Positions 1 to 8,901 of a DNA stretch of 64,000 nt are shown piece after piece. Each line of letters starts with the position of its first letter. The stretch's first letter is position 1. Below the pieces are notes generated by a model. It did not search any database. It was given only the letters and a program-made list of their open reading frames with translations, and was not told the DNA's origin. The stretch is from the NCBI RefSeq assembly GCF_004167675.1, contig NZ_SEZQ01000012.1. One strand, written 5' to 3'. Origin of the DNA: Aliivibrio finisterrensis_A. GTDB taxonomy: Bacteria; Pseudomonadota; Gammaproteobacteria; Enterobacterales; Vibrionaceae. The position numbers and the translations under genes were made by a program.

Positions 1-2911
1 CCAGTGGCAGCAAGCGGTTGATAATAATCAATTAGCATTAGAGAAAGAAAAACAAGCCAGCGAACAATTACATCGTTTAGCACAAAGTGAACCTGCTGAA
101 AAGCTACGTACGCCATATCAACTATGGCAAGAAGCACAAACTCGCTTTGAAGAGTTGGTTAAAGAATTAAAGACGACAGAGCAATCTCACCAACAAAAGG
201 CCAGTGATAAAAAAACACTTGAGTCTCATGTTATGCATCTAAAACAAGAGCTTGATACTATTAAGTGTGAGAGTAAAACATTAGAAAACTTAATTAATGA
301 TTCGGTGCAACCGTTAGATACTGCGATTGCTCAACTGACTCAACAATCTCAAGAGAAGCAGCACCAAATCGCAAACCTTACTGCGCGTCTTGAGGACGGT
401 AATAAAAAGCAACAAGGTCTAACAGCAACATTATCTGACATAACAGAGAAACTTTCTTTATTAGCCAATTATGTTGAAGAGCATAAAGCTGATCTGAAAA
501 TTGAACGTTATTTAGGTCAGTGGAAGAACCAAGTTAGCCATATTTTACAACAAGATAAAGATACTGCCTCTTTAGACAGTCAATTGACATCAGCGAATGC
601 AGCGCTAGAGACTCTGCTTGATGCTATCAATAAAAAAGAAGCAGAATTAAATCAAGCTCAAATTATCGTTAATAACGAAATAGAAGCGACGAAGTGCGCA
701 GAGCTTGAGTTACAACAATGGCAAGATAAAGGGTCAGAGGCACAACTGACTGAGCAGATAACTGCATTAACGACTCGTCATCAATACCGTGTTGAATTTA
801 CTCATATTAATAATGAGTATTTACGAGCGACAAAAGAGCTGAAAATGCTTGCCACTGTGCAGAAAACACAAGCTAATGACATTGAAAAACTGGACGTGCA
901 GCGTACTGAACTGGCGACTCAGTTTAAGCAACAAGAGCAGCAAGTCATCGATTTAATCACCTTAATTGAGCAAGAAGGCGAGTTAGCAAAATATCGAGCA
1001 GAATTAGCAAAAGACCAAGATTGTCCGTTGTGTGGTTCAACGCATCATCCACTATTAGAGCAAACGCAATTGCTTGATTTGAGTGCGACAATACAACGTA
1101 AAAAAGACGCCGAGCAAAAACGCGTAGAGATTGTAGAACAAGGTAAATCAGTACGTGAGCAATTAGATTCGCTCAAAGTAAAACAAGATCATTGCCAATC
1201 TCAATCAGTGCAGTGGCAACAAACGGTTGAATCCACGCAAAAGCAGTGGTCTACGTTATTAGAAACAACGCAACTCACTCTAACCTTAGGTGATACTGAT
1301 TCGATTAATCAGTTTATTAGTGAGTGTGAAGCCTCTTTATCTACGCTTAATGAACAAGCAAAGCACTTACGTCAAGCTGATGATAAGGTTCGAGTGCAAC
1401 AAAACCAATTACAACAAGTTCAGCATCGTCTTGACGCTGTCACTGCGGCGTTAAATTTTGATCGTCAATCACACCAAACGGCGCTTCAACAGCAACAAGA
1501 TAACAATCAAAAAAGAGAACAGCTGCAATTGCGTCAAACGGAACTTAAACAGCAGTTGGTCACCGAAATTGAGCAAGCAGGCTTTAATGCACCAGAGTTA
1601 ACTGAAATTGCCTCTTGGTTTGAACAAAAAGAGCAAGACTTACAACAAATTCAGGAAAAAATCACGCAGCAGCAAGTGCAAACCCAACAACAGCAAACGC
1701 TACAAAGTGATCACGCTCATTTAGTCGAGCAATTGGTTGAATTGAACACTCAACAGCAACAATCTCAAATTGAAATGTTAGAATTAACAACAGAGTTAGA
1801 GAAGCAGCAAGCAAAACGTATTGAGTTATTTGGTACACAAGAGATCAAAACAGCGCGCTTTATGATGAGTGAGAAATTGTCAATTTCAGAGCAAACGTAT
1901 GATGTTGATCAACAGAAATTACAAGCATTAGTGCAAGACCTTGCGGCTTTAGATGGCAAGTTGAATAGTCTTAAAGAGAGTTATTTAAGTTGTGAAAAAC
2001 TATCGGAAGAGCGTTCTGATGTCTGGAAAGACGCTTTATTACAAAGCCCATTTGAAACGCTTGAGTTATTCCAAGCGGCATTGATTTCAGAAGAAGAGCG
2101 ACAACAGCTACTCAGCTTAAAAATGGAAATACAACAAGCGATTGAGCGAACTAGCGCTTTGCTAGAGAGTGCACAGCAAATCAAAGAACAGCATTATCAA
2201 ATGCCAAAAGCGACAGAGTGGCAATTAATGCCAAAAGACACCGTTGAGAGTGAATTGGCTCAAGTGAAGTCGTTATCTGAAAGCTTGGTGAAGCGTGAAG
2301 GTGAAATCGCTCAAGCGTTGCGTTCAGACAGCGAGCGTAAAACCAATCAAAAAGCACTATTTGAAGCGATTGAAGCGTATCAATCAGAATACGATGATAT
2401 TCAATATCTACACTCATTAATTGGTTCGCAAAAAGGGGATAAATTCCGTAAATTTGCCCAAGGGTTAACGTTAGAGAACTTGGTGTATTTAGCCAATAAG
2501 CAGTTAACTCGATTGCATGGCCGCTATGAGCTTAAACGTAAAGCCAGTGATGGATTAGAGCTTCAAGTGCTGGATACATGGCAAGGCGATGTGGTTCGTG
2601 ATACAAAAACTTTATCTGGTGGTGAGAGCTTCCTTGTTAGTTTGGCATTGGCATTGGCACTTTCTGATCTGGTTAGTCACAAAACAAGCATTGATTCACT
2701 GTTCTTAGATGAAGGGTTTGGTACGCTAGACAGTGAAACGTTAGACATGGCGCTTGATGCGTTAGATAACTTAAACGCCTCAGGAAAAATGATTGGTGTG
2801 ATAAGCCACATCGAAGCGATGAAAGAACGTATTCCAGTCCAAATAAAAGTCACCAAGCGCAGTGGTTTAGGCGTGAGTGAGCTAGAAAAACAATATAAAA
2901 AAGTCAGTTAA
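1..2911 (+). CDS. sbcC: Exonuclease subunit SbcC, 3' part (5' end outside window)
   Basis: SbcC is the SMC/Rad50-like ATPase of the SbcCD nuclease, which opens hairpins and trims double-strand ends with the SbcD nuclease. The frame is open from base 2, so the N-terminal Walker A domain lies outside the window; about 969 residues are visible. They form a long Gln/Glu-rich coiled coil, interrupted by the zinc-hook CPLCG (codons from base 1022), and end in the C-terminal ATPase lobe with the LSGGESF signature (near base 2610) and the Walker B LFLDEGFGTLD (near base 2700). An internal ATG at 155 is not the real start. sbcD is presumably just upstream. Identification is firm. Confidence 0.95.
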   Translation, partial: QWQQAVDNNQLALEKEKQASEQLHRLAQSEPAEKLRTPYQLWQEAQTRFEELVKELKTTEQSHQQKASDKKTLESHVMHLKQELDTIKCESKTLENLINDSVQPLDTAIAQLTQQSQEKQHQIANLTARLEDGNKKQQGLTATLSDITEKLSLLANYVEEHKADLKIERYLGQWKNQVSHILQQDKDTASLDSQLTSANAALETLLDAINKKEAELNQAQIIVNNEIEATKCAELELQQWQDKGSEAQLTEQITALTTRHQYRVEFTHINNEYLRATKELKMLATVQKTQANDIEKLDVQRTELATQFKQQEQQVIDLITLIEQEGELAKYRAELAKDQDCPLCGSTHHPLLEQTQLLDLSATIQRKKDAEQKRVEIVEQGKSVREQLDSLKVKQDHCQSQSVQWQQTVESTQKQWSTLLETTQLTLTLGDTDSINQFISECEASLSTLNEQAKHLRQADDKVRVQQNQLQQVQHRLDAVTAALNFDRQSHQTALQQQQDNNQKREQLQLRQTELKQQLVTEIEQAGFNAPELTEIASWFEQKEQDLQQIQEKITQQQVQTQQQQTLQSDHAHLVEQLVELNTQQQQSQIEMLELTTELEKQQAKRIELFGTQEIKTARFMMSEKLSISEQTYDVDQQKLQALVQDLAALDGKLNSLKESYLSCEKLSEERSDVWKDALLQSPFETLELFQAALISEEERQQLLSLKMEIQQAIERTSALLESAQQIKEQHYQMPKATEWQLMPKDTVESELAQVKSLSESLVKREGEIAQALRSDSERKTNQKALFEAIEAYQSEYDDIQYLHSLIGSQKGDKFRKFAQGLTLENLVYLANKQLTRLHGRYELKRKASDGLELQVLDTWQGDVVRDTKTLSGGESFLVSLALALALSDLVSHKTSIDSLFLDEGFGTLDSETLDMALDALDNLNASGKMIGVISHIEAMKERIPVQIKVTKRSGLGVSELEKQYKKVS

Positions 2912-2947
2912 TTTGGCACAATGTAATGCAGTAAAAAGGAATTTAAA

Positions 2948-3433
2948 ATGGGAAAAACAAAACGAGAAATAACATTACGCTTTTTAGCTGAACCTGGGGA
3001 TGTGAACTTTGGTGGTAAAGTTCACGGTGGTGCAGTGATGAAATGGATCGATTTAGCCGCTTATGCATCATCGGCAGGGTGGAGTGGTAAATATTGTATT
3101 ACTGCATACGCAGGTGGTATTCGTTTTGTTGAGCCTATCTTTGTCGGCAACCTTGTGGAAGTGACAGGTAAAGTCATTTATACCGGAACATCGTCTATGC
3201 ATATTGCTATTGATGTGCAAGCAAGTGACCCTAAAGAGCAGAATAATCGCTTAACGACGCATTGTATCGTTATCATGGTGGCGGTTGATGGCAACGGCAA
3301 ACCGACATCAGTGCCAGAATGGGTACCAGAGACAGAAGAAGACATTAAGCTAAGGGATTCGGCAATCAAGCTAATGAATATGCGTAAAGAAATTGGCGAA
3401 GAGATGGAAGCGCATGTTCAATATCTAAAATAA
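2948..3433 (+). CDS. Acyl-CoA thioesterase, YciA-like hotdog protein
   Basis: A 161-residue single hotdog-fold protein that probably hydrolyses acyl-CoA to free acid and CoA in the cytosol. The N-terminal FGGKVHGGAVMKWIDLAAY segment is the usual acyl-CoA thioesterase hotdog helix with its preceding G-G-x-H-G loop, and IRFVEPIFVGNLVEV is the following strand pair. Length fits the YciA / BFIT single-domain family. An AAAAGGA-type ribosome site lies 8-10 bases before the ATG. It follows sbcC on the same strand by 36 bases, with no evident functional link. The family is clear; the substrate is not. Confidence 0.85.
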   Translation: MGKTKREITLRFLAEPGDVNFGGKVHGGAVMKWIDLAAYASSAGWSGKYCITAYAGGIRFVEPIFVGNLVEVTGKVIYTGTSSMHIAIDVQASDPKEQNNRLTTHCIVIMVAVDGNGKPTSVPEWVPETEEDIKLRDSAIKLMNMRKEIGEEMEAHVQYLK

Positions 3434-3556
3434 CGCTATATTTATTATTACTCTTTATATAAATAAGATGGTGGTTATGGTGGGTTGTCATAGTAATGTC
3501 AAGGTTCATATTCTTGCAATCGACCTAACTTTTTTTGTACCTACTTATGAGTATTC

Positions 3557-5005
3557 TTGCGATTTTCGATACACTTAATTCACAGTTTAAATTTAGTGGT
3601 AGAGAGTGTGAAAGAAGTAAGCCCAAGTCTAATTCGTAACGTTTATAATCATGCTAATGGTGACTTTTTCCGCCGTCTATTTTTGATTGCCATACCTATT
3701 ACCCTTCAAAGTATTTTGTTATCCAGTAAAAGCTTAATTGACGTGTTTATGCTCGGGCAACTTTCAGAAGCTGATATTGCTGCGGTTGGTGTAGGTAGCC
3801 GAGCAATTTTTTTTACAACCATAATACTGACAGGAATAACAACAACAGGTGCTTTATTGGCTGCTCAACATTGGGGAGCAAAGGATAATAAAGGACTGAG
3901 AGAAACGACAGCATTAACTTGGCTCACTTCCACATTCTCATCTGTGGTTATTATCTTTCTTTTACAATTCTTTGCCAGTTTTGTTATGCAGTTGGCATCT
4001 AAAGACCCTAGTGTTATTGCACTTGGCGTGGAATATATTCAAATAACCAGTTGGAGTATGCTTGCTATTGCTTTTACTGCGAGCCTTGGGGCAGGGTTTC
4101 GTTCAATACAACAGCCGGGTATAAGTACATTCTTTAGTGGGATAGGCATTGCTCTGAATATATTACTGAATTGGGTTTTGATTTTTGGTTATTTAGGCTT
4201 TCCTGCTTTAGGGATAAAAGGTGCAGCAATTGCTACTGTGGTTAGTTCTATCATTGAAGTTGGTTTGTTTTATCTTTATTTAATTATGAAGAGTCATCTT
4301 TTAAGGTTCGGGATAAAAGATATCATTCAAAGCCTTCAGGTAGACAAATTTAAATCATTTATTGGTTTAGCATTACCAACTACCACCAATTTTTTGTTAT
4401 GGGCAGGTGGCTTATTTGCGTATACCGCAATTATGGGACAAACAGGAACGGAAGGTTTAGCTGCGTTTGCTGTTGTTACCCCTATTGAAGCGGTTTCTCT
4501 AAGCTTTTTAATGGGTATTGCAAATGCTTCAGGGGTACTTGTTGGAAATCATATTGGTGCAAAAGAATACGATAAGGTGTATTACCAAGCGATATTAATG
4601 ATGGTGGTTGGTTTTGCTGTAACCTTAATGGTGTCAATCACGCTTTATTTTTCAAAAGAGGCCATCTTAGATCTGTTTACGGCATTAACAGCGGATACCA
4701 GAGATCTTGCTGATACATTCTTATCTATCCTGTGTGTCGGAATTATGCTTCGCTCCATTCCTACGACATTAGTTGTCGGTATTTTAAGGGCAGGCGGAGA
4801 TGTTAAATTCTGCCTATATCAAGACGTATTAACGCAGTGGTTCTTTGGTATTCCTATCGCAGCGTTAGGTGCCGTCTATTTTGGTTATTCAGCTGAAATT
4901 GTTTATAGCCTTTTCTTTTTAGAAACGTTGTTTAAGTGGTTTGCCTCTGTCTATCGTTTAAAAAGTAAGAAATGGATAAATAATTTAGTAGAGGCTAAAG
5001 GATAG
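3557..5005 (+). CDS. MATE family multidrug/Na+ antiporter
   Basis: A polytopic inner-membrane protein of the MATE (NorM/DinF) family, expected to export cationic drugs or metabolites using Na+ or H+. About 12 hydrophobic segments are visible in two similar halves, starting at LFLIAIPITLQSILLSSKS with the family's VDVFMLGQLSE-like motif (here IDVFMLGQLSE) and repeating around LALPTTTNFLLWAGGLF. The start is uncertain: position 3557 is a TTG, with GTG codons in frame at 3596 and 3608, and none has a strong ribosome site. The first membrane segment begins only after 3608, so a shorter form is as likely. The substrate cannot be told. Confidence 0.85.
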   Translation: MRFSIHLIHSLNLVVESVKEVSPSLIRNVYNHANGDFFRRLFLIAIPITLQSILLSSKSLIDVFMLGQLSEADIAAVGVGSRAIFFTTIILTGITTTGALLAAQHWGAKDNKGLRETTALTWLTSTFSSVVIIFLLQFFASFVMQLASKDPSVIALGVEYIQITSWSMLAIAFTASLGAGFRSIQQPGISTFFSGIGIALNILLNWVLIFGYLGFPALGIKGAAIATVVSSIIEVGLFYLYLIMKSHLLRFGIKDIIQSLQVDKFKSFIGLALPTTTNFLLWAGGLFAYTAIMGQTGTEGLAAFAVVTPIEAVSLSFLMGIANASGVLVGNHIGAKEYDKVYYQAILMMVVGFAVTLMVSITLYFSKEAILDLFTALTADTRDLADTFLSILCVGIMLRSIPTTLVVGILRAGGDVKFCLYQDVLTQWFFGIPIAALGAVYFGYSAEIVYSLFFLETLFKWFASVYRLKSKKWINNLVEAKG

Positions 5006-5056
5006 GGGAAACAAGTTTTATTTAAGGGTTGCATTGCTAAGTTCATTATATAGAAT

Positions 5057-5087
5057 GGATCGGACTACTAGTTTGGTAGTTCGGTCT
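5057..5087 (+). other. Strong hairpin in long leader between MATE gene and transporter pair
   Basis: Arms 5057-5068 and 5076-5087 pair over 12 positions (with G-T wobbles) around a 7-base loop. There is no T-tract after it, so it is not an ordinary terminator for the MATE gene. It lies 57 bases before the Phe-rich mini-ORF at 5144. It could be the 3' end structure of the MATE transcript or part of a leader RNA. Confidence 0.45.
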
Positions 5088-5143
5088 GTAAGGGATTTAC
5101 GGCCTATTATTATAAATGGAATGTGACTAATTAGGATGTACAC

Positions 5144-5308
5144 ATGATTTTCCAATTAACATCAGGCCCATTGCTGGAGCCTACAGAAGGTTCACCCCAT
5201 AACTCTGGTTTCAAATCATCAGTTGTTCTTTCTCTACGCTTTTTCTCATCTCAGTTTCTCGCGTTTCACTTCTTCTCGTATTTTCGATTTCTCCGTTTTT
5301 ATTCGTAA
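5144..5308 (+). CDS. Candidate Phe/Tyr-rich leader peptide (54 codons)
   Basis: The 415-bp gap 5006-5420 holds a small ORF with an AGGA ribosome site (5134-5137) six bases before its ATG. The predicted peptide has 54 residues. Its last 22 residues contain nine Phe and two Tyr, ending FLRFYS before TAA. It sits about 110 bases upstream of a transporter of the aromatic amino acid family, the layout expected of a translation-coupled attenuation or tnaC-like leader. Downstream, TTCAAC(C)GCG at 5322-5331 can pair with CGCGTTGAA near 5356-5364, but no T-tract follows. The peptide is not one I recognise, and T-rich DNA alone can produce Phe runs, so this is inference. Confidence 0.4.
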   Translation: MIFQLTSGPLLEPTEGSPHNSGFKSSVVLSLRFFSSQFLAFHFFSYFRFLRFYS

Positions 5309-5420
5309 TTAATAAGCTCTAATTTCAACCGCGTTATCTTTGTGGATGGCTTTTTGCGCGTTGAATTTGACAAAAAATAAAACTAAAGCTCAAACTCGAA
5401 TATAGAACGAAGGAATAACA

Positions 5421-6575
5421 ATGAATTTAAAACTAATCGGAAGCTCACTTATTATTTCAGGTACTGCGTTAGGCGCTGGTATGCTGGCAATCCCAATGGT
5501 ATTGGCTCAATTTGGCCTAATTTGGGGTACTGCATTGATGTTATTGATCTTTGTAGGAACGACTTATGCCGCTTTATTGCTGCTAGAAGCAAGTATTAAT
5601 GTGGGTGGTGGTTTAGGTATGAACACCATCGCTCGTAAAAGTTTAGGTAAAGGAGGACAGCTAGTCACGAATGGTTTGTTGTATGCTTTACTTATTTGTC
5701 TTCTGATGGCTTACATTTTAGGCGCCGGAGATTTACTCAATAAATTACTTCGAAATGTTGGATTGAATTTATCCTTAGTGCAAAGCCAAATTGCATTTAC
5801 CTTGGTTTCAGGTGTGATTGTTGCTTCTGGAACTGCAGTAATTGATAAGTTAAACCGTGTACTTTTTGCAGTAATGCTATTCATGCTGTTGCTGACTCTT
5901 GTATTTTTGGTTCCGGGGATCGAATTAGATAATCTCCTTCAAGTATCAAATTCAAATGGCATTGAATTAGTTCAAACCAGTGCGATTATCTTTACCAGTT
6001 TTGGCTTTATGGTTGTAATCCCATCTTTGGTTTCATATAACCATGAAGCAACGCCAAAGCAATTAAGAAATATGGTGATCATCGGCTCTGCAATTCCATT
6101 GGTATGTTATTTAGTATGGTTATATGCAGTGGTAGGTAACCTAACACCTGAACAAATTACTCACTTCTCAAATGTATCAGAGTTGATTTCAGTATTTAGT
6201 GCAGAGCATGCTTTTATTAATCTAGTGTTATCTAGCTTTACTGGACTTGCACTATTGACGTCATTTTTAGGCGTTGCTATGGCATTGTTCACTCAAAATG
6301 AAGATACGTTTAAGCAAAATAAAGCAGTAACTTATGTGATCAGCTTTATTCTGCCGTTACTTGGTGCAGTTTATGCCGCGGATCAGTTCTTATCTGTTTT
6401 AAGCTACGCTGGGGTTATTTTGGTTTTCTTAGCGGTATTTGTTCCACTTGCTATGGTTGTTCAACTTCGAAAAGTTGAGCCTCAGACGAAAGGCTATTTA
6501 GCGGAAGGAGGAGTTGCAATGCTTATCTTCTCTTTTGTTTTTGGTACTTTTTTATTGGTTTCTCAAGTTATTTAG
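5421..6575 (+). CDS. Aromatic amino acid transporter (TyrP/Mtr family), copy 1
   Basis: A 384-residue inner-membrane permease of the HAAAP family (TyrP, Mtr, TnaB), which imports tyrosine or tryptophan with protons. The N-terminus carries the family signature SGTALGAGMLAIPMV in the first membrane segment, and about 11 hydrophobic segments follow. A second hallmark stretch, SFLGVAMALF, lies near residue 285. An AAGGAATAACA ribosome site precedes the ATG. The next gene at 6663 is a close paralogue, so this is a tandem duplication. The leader at 5006-5420 suggests control by aromatic amino acids. The exact substrate (Tyr, Trp or Phe) cannot be decided from sequence. Confidence 0.88.
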   Translation: MNLKLIGSSLIISGTALGAGMLAIPMVLAQFGLIWGTALMLLIFVGTTYAALLLLEASINVGGGLGMNTIARKSLGKGGQLVTNGLLYALLICLLMAYILGAGDLLNKLLRNVGLNLSLVQSQIAFTLVSGVIVASGTAVIDKLNRVLFAVMLFMLLLTLVFLVPGIELDNLLQVSNSNGIELVQTSAIIFTSFGFMVVIPSLVSYNHEATPKQLRNMVIIGSAIPLVCYLVWLYAVVGNLTPEQITHFSNVSELISVFSAEHAFINLVLSSFTGLALLTSFLGVAMALFTQNEDTFKQNKAVTYVISFILPLLGAVYAADQFLSVLSYAGVILVFLAVFVPLAMVVQLRKVEPQTKGYLAEGGVAMLIFSFVFGTFLLVSQVI

Positions 6576-6588
6576 CCACTAATATATT

Positions 6589-6613
6589 GTGCTCTATGTT
6601 ACTGGTAGAGCAC
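6589..6613 (+). terminator. Hairpin between the two transporter genes
   Basis: Arms GTGCTCTA (6589-6596) and TAGAGCAC (6606-6613) are perfectly complementary around a 9-base loop. The downstream T-tract is interrupted (ATGCTTTTAC), so it may be a weak terminator that lowers expression of the second transporter, or an mRNA processing or stability element. Confidence 0.5.
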
Positions 6614-6662
6614 ATGCTTTTACTCTTTATGAGTAATCATTTTCACGAAATAAGAATACACA

Positions 6663-7823
6663 ATGAATTTTAAATTATTTGGCAGTGCATTAATCCTTTC
6701 AGGTACTGCTCTTGGCGCTGGAATGTTAGCTATTCCTATGGTATTGGCGCAATTTGGTCTTTTTTATAGCACATTATTGATGCTAGTCATTTGTGCCGGT
6801 ACGACATATTCGGCTTTACTTTTAACAGAGGCATGCTCAAAGACTGAGTTGGCTTTTGGTATCAATACCGTTGCCAACAGAACGCTAGGTAAGGGTGGTC
6901 AAGTGATCACTAATGCTCTATTTTATTTGCTGCTTATTTGTATGCTTATTGCTTATATTTTAGGGGCGGCAGATCTTTTAAAGCGCATACTTGCCATATT
7001 TGATATTGAGATGAGTATAGAAGTAGCGCAAATCGGATTTACACTTGTCGCAAGTATGTTTGTGGTGTGTGGGACTCAAATTATAGATAAGCTTAACCGC
7101 GTTTTATTCCTATTTATGATATCAATGTTGGCGATTACCTTGATTATTTTGGTCCCAGGGATATCTGTTGATAACTTAACACAAGTAACAAATACGGATA
7201 AAGGCATGCTATTTGGCACAAGTACGATTCTGTTTACCAGCTTTGCTTCAATGCCTGTTATTCCATCGTTAGTTGCCTACAACAAGGAAGCAAGTCGTCA
7301 GCAACTAAGAAATATGATCATTATTGGTTCGGTTATTCCTCTAATTTGTTATTTAGTATGGCTTTATGCGGTTGTAGGTAATTTGAATGCAGATGAAATT
7401 ACACATTTTTCTAATATTTCAGATTTGATTCAAACCTTTAGTGCAAAAAATGAATACATTGAAATCATTCTTTCTATCTTTACTTCATTGGCGTTGTTGA
7501 CTTCATTTCTTGGGGTAGCAATGGCACTTTATAATCAAAATAAAGACATGATTTCACATAATAAGGTAGTGACTTATGTATGTACTTTTGTATTACCTTT
7601 ATTGGGCGCGAGTCTAGCAGCAGATCAGTTTCTATCAGTTCTGGGTTATGCTGGAGTCATCCTTGCTTTCTTAGCTATTTTTATTCCATTAGCAATGGTG
7701 ATAGCTTTAAGAAAGAAAAATACGGCTGAATTATCAATTCATACATATGAAGCTGAGGGTGGACAACTAGCTTTAGGGTTGACGCTAATATTTGGTCTTT
7801 TATTATTAATAAGCCAAATTTAA
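6663..7823 (+). CDS. Aromatic amino acid transporter (TyrP/Mtr family), copy 2
   Basis: A 386-residue paralogue of the preceding permease, with the same signature SGTALGAGMLAIPMV, matching spacing of about 11 membrane segments, and the shared CYLVWLYAVVGNL and SFLGVAMALY motifs. It differs mainly in loops and has a longer charged C-terminal loop (LRKKNTAELS) before the last segment. It is 87 bases downstream of copy 1, beyond a weak hairpin, and is probably transcribed with it. It likely imports an aromatic amino acid with a different preference or affinity, as E. coli does with TyrP, Mtr and TnaB. Assignment to family is firm; the substrate is inferred. Confidence 0.88.
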   Translation: MNFKLFGSALILSGTALGAGMLAIPMVLAQFGLFYSTLLMLVICAGTTYSALLLTEACSKTELAFGINTVANRTLGKGGQVITNALFYLLLICMLIAYILGAADLLKRILAIFDIEMSIEVAQIGFTLVASMFVVCGTQIIDKLNRVLFLFMISMLAITLIILVPGISVDNLTQVTNTDKGMLFGTSTILFTSFASMPVIPSLVAYNKEASRQQLRNMIIIGSVIPLICYLVWLYAVVGNLNADEITHFSNISDLIQTFSAKNEYIEIILSIFTSLALLTSFLGVAMALYNQNKDMISHNKVVTYVCTFVLPLLGASLAADQFLSVLGYAGVILAFLAIFIPLAMVIALRKKNTAELSIHTYEAEGGQLALGLTLIFGLLLLISQI

Positions 7824-7839
7824 TAGATATTATGATCTA

Positions 7840-7885
7840 ATCCTCTACAATTAACGTAATAGGTAGTGTGTTATCTGTAGAGGAT
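7840..7885 (+). promoter_or_regulatory. Stem-loop that covers the ribosome site of the next gene
   Basis: ATCCTCTACA (7840-7849) is the exact reverse complement of TGTAGAGGAT (7876-7885), with a 26-base loop. The 3' arm contains the GAGGA ribosome site of the lipoprotein gene starting at 7893, so folding would hide the site. It could act as a translational switch or be chance in an AT-rich gap. Confidence 0.4.
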
Positions 7886-7892
7886 CAGCAAA

Positions 7893-8252
7893 ATGAAATT
7901 TTTAACAATTAGTGCTGCTGTTTTATTACTTGCAGCATGTTCAAGTACACCGCCGCCAACATCAAATGTAGAGAGTGATTGGCAAGCTTTTGGTTATGAC
8001 AGAGCAATGAAAGGTTGGATTGTCCAATCCGAAACCAAATTAGTTAAATTGTCGGATGGTAAAGCGGTAAGCGAAGAGAATTATCAAGCTTATCTAGATG
8101 GGTATACTAAAGGTCAGGAAGAATACTGCGATCAAAGTGCTTATATGCTAGGTGTAGTAGGGAAGCAGTACAATGGTATATGTGACCGGATAGATCCTTT
8201 TTTCCGCCAAGATTATGTTAATGGGATGCATTCAACTGCAGGTGGAATGTAA
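7893..8252 (+). CDS. DUF2799 family lipoprotein, copy 1
   Basis: A 119-residue predicted outer-membrane or periplasmic lipoprotein: a hydrophobic signal peptide ends in the lipobox LLAAC (Cys16), followed by a Ser/Thr/Pro linker. The mature part has the DUF2799 pattern: DW..FGYDRAMKGW, then NYQAYLDGYTKGQEEYC, AYMLG and GICD, ending with RQDYVNGMHS. The three conserved cysteines after the lipobox suggest structural disulfides or metal binding. A near-copy follows at 8303 and a third member lies at 16338. The function of the family is not known to me. Confidence 0.82.
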   Translation: MKFLTISAAVLLLAACSSTPPPTSNVESDWQAFGYDRAMKGWIVQSETKLVKLSDGKAVSEENYQAYLDGYTKGQEEYCDQSAYMLGVVGKQYNGICDRIDPFFRQDYVNGMHSTAGGM

Positions 8253-8302
8253 TTTAGTTATACGGCGCATGGATGAATAGATAAATAAGAGGATAAGAAG
8301 TT

Positions 8303-8662
8303 ATGAAAGCAATTTTAATTATAATGGTTTCACTTTTTCTAGCTGCATGTTCAAGTACAGTACCATTAACGTCTACACAGGACAGTGATTGGGCTACTTA
8401 TGGTTTAGAAACAGGCCAAAAAGGTTGGAATTTTGAATCTAAAGAACAAATAGTTGATCTTTTAGATGGCAAGGAGCTTAAAGTCTCTAATTATGATGCG
8501 TACGTTGCGGGATATAAAAAGGGATTACAAGAATATTGCGGACAAGACGCATTTGAATTAGGAACTAAAGGTGGAGTTTATACTGGAGTGTGTGACGATA
8601 TCAGTAAAGAGTTTAAATATGATTATTTACGAGGTTATAACTCGACTAAAAGAGGGATGTAG
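8303..8662 (+). CDS. DUF2799 family lipoprotein, copy 2
   Basis: A 119-residue lipoprotein, the same length as its upstream neighbour and aligned with it without obvious gaps: lipobox FLAAC (Cys16), DSDWATYGLETGQKGWNFES, NYDAYVAGYKKGLQEYCGQ, FELGTKGGVYTGVCD and DYLRGYNST. An AGAGGATAAGAAGTT ribosome region precedes the ATG. It lies 50 bases after copy 1 and before a strong terminator, so the two form a bicistronic unit created by tandem duplication and then diverged. Role unknown; a cell-envelope location is predicted from the signal peptide. Confidence 0.82.
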   Translation: MKAILIIMVSLFLAACSSTVPLTSTQDSDWATYGLETGQKGWNFESKEQIVDLLDGKELKVSNYDAYVAGYKKGLQEYCGQDAFELGTKGGVYTGVCDDISKEFKYDYLRGYNSTKRGM

Positions 8663-8690
8663 TATCTTTAAAGTTAATTTAATCGAAATA

Positions 8691-8723
8691 TAAATGGCGG
8701 ATAATTTTATCCGCCATTTTTGT
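8691..8723 (+). terminator. Factor-independent terminator after DUF2799 pair
   Basis: AAATGGCGGATAA pairs with TTATCCGCCATTT around a very short loop and is followed by TTTGT. The stem is about 12 bp and GC-rich in the middle. Confidence 0.85.
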
Positions 8724-8901
8724 ATATGAAGATTTAAATTATACCATTCTGGATAAATAGTTGTTCAGCTAATTGCGTAGGAAAAATCGATTAGAGCAAG
8801 GCATAAATTACAGTAACTAGTGGATCTAATTACACAATTTATAACGCAGATATAATCGATTTTAACAAGCAAGAATGATCAAATACTTATGTAGATTGGT
8901 A

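Noticed and set aside
5085..5098. TGTAAG...TTTAC near the transporter leader as a TyrR box
   Set aside because: The spacing between half-sites is too short for a TGTAAA-N6-TTTACA box.
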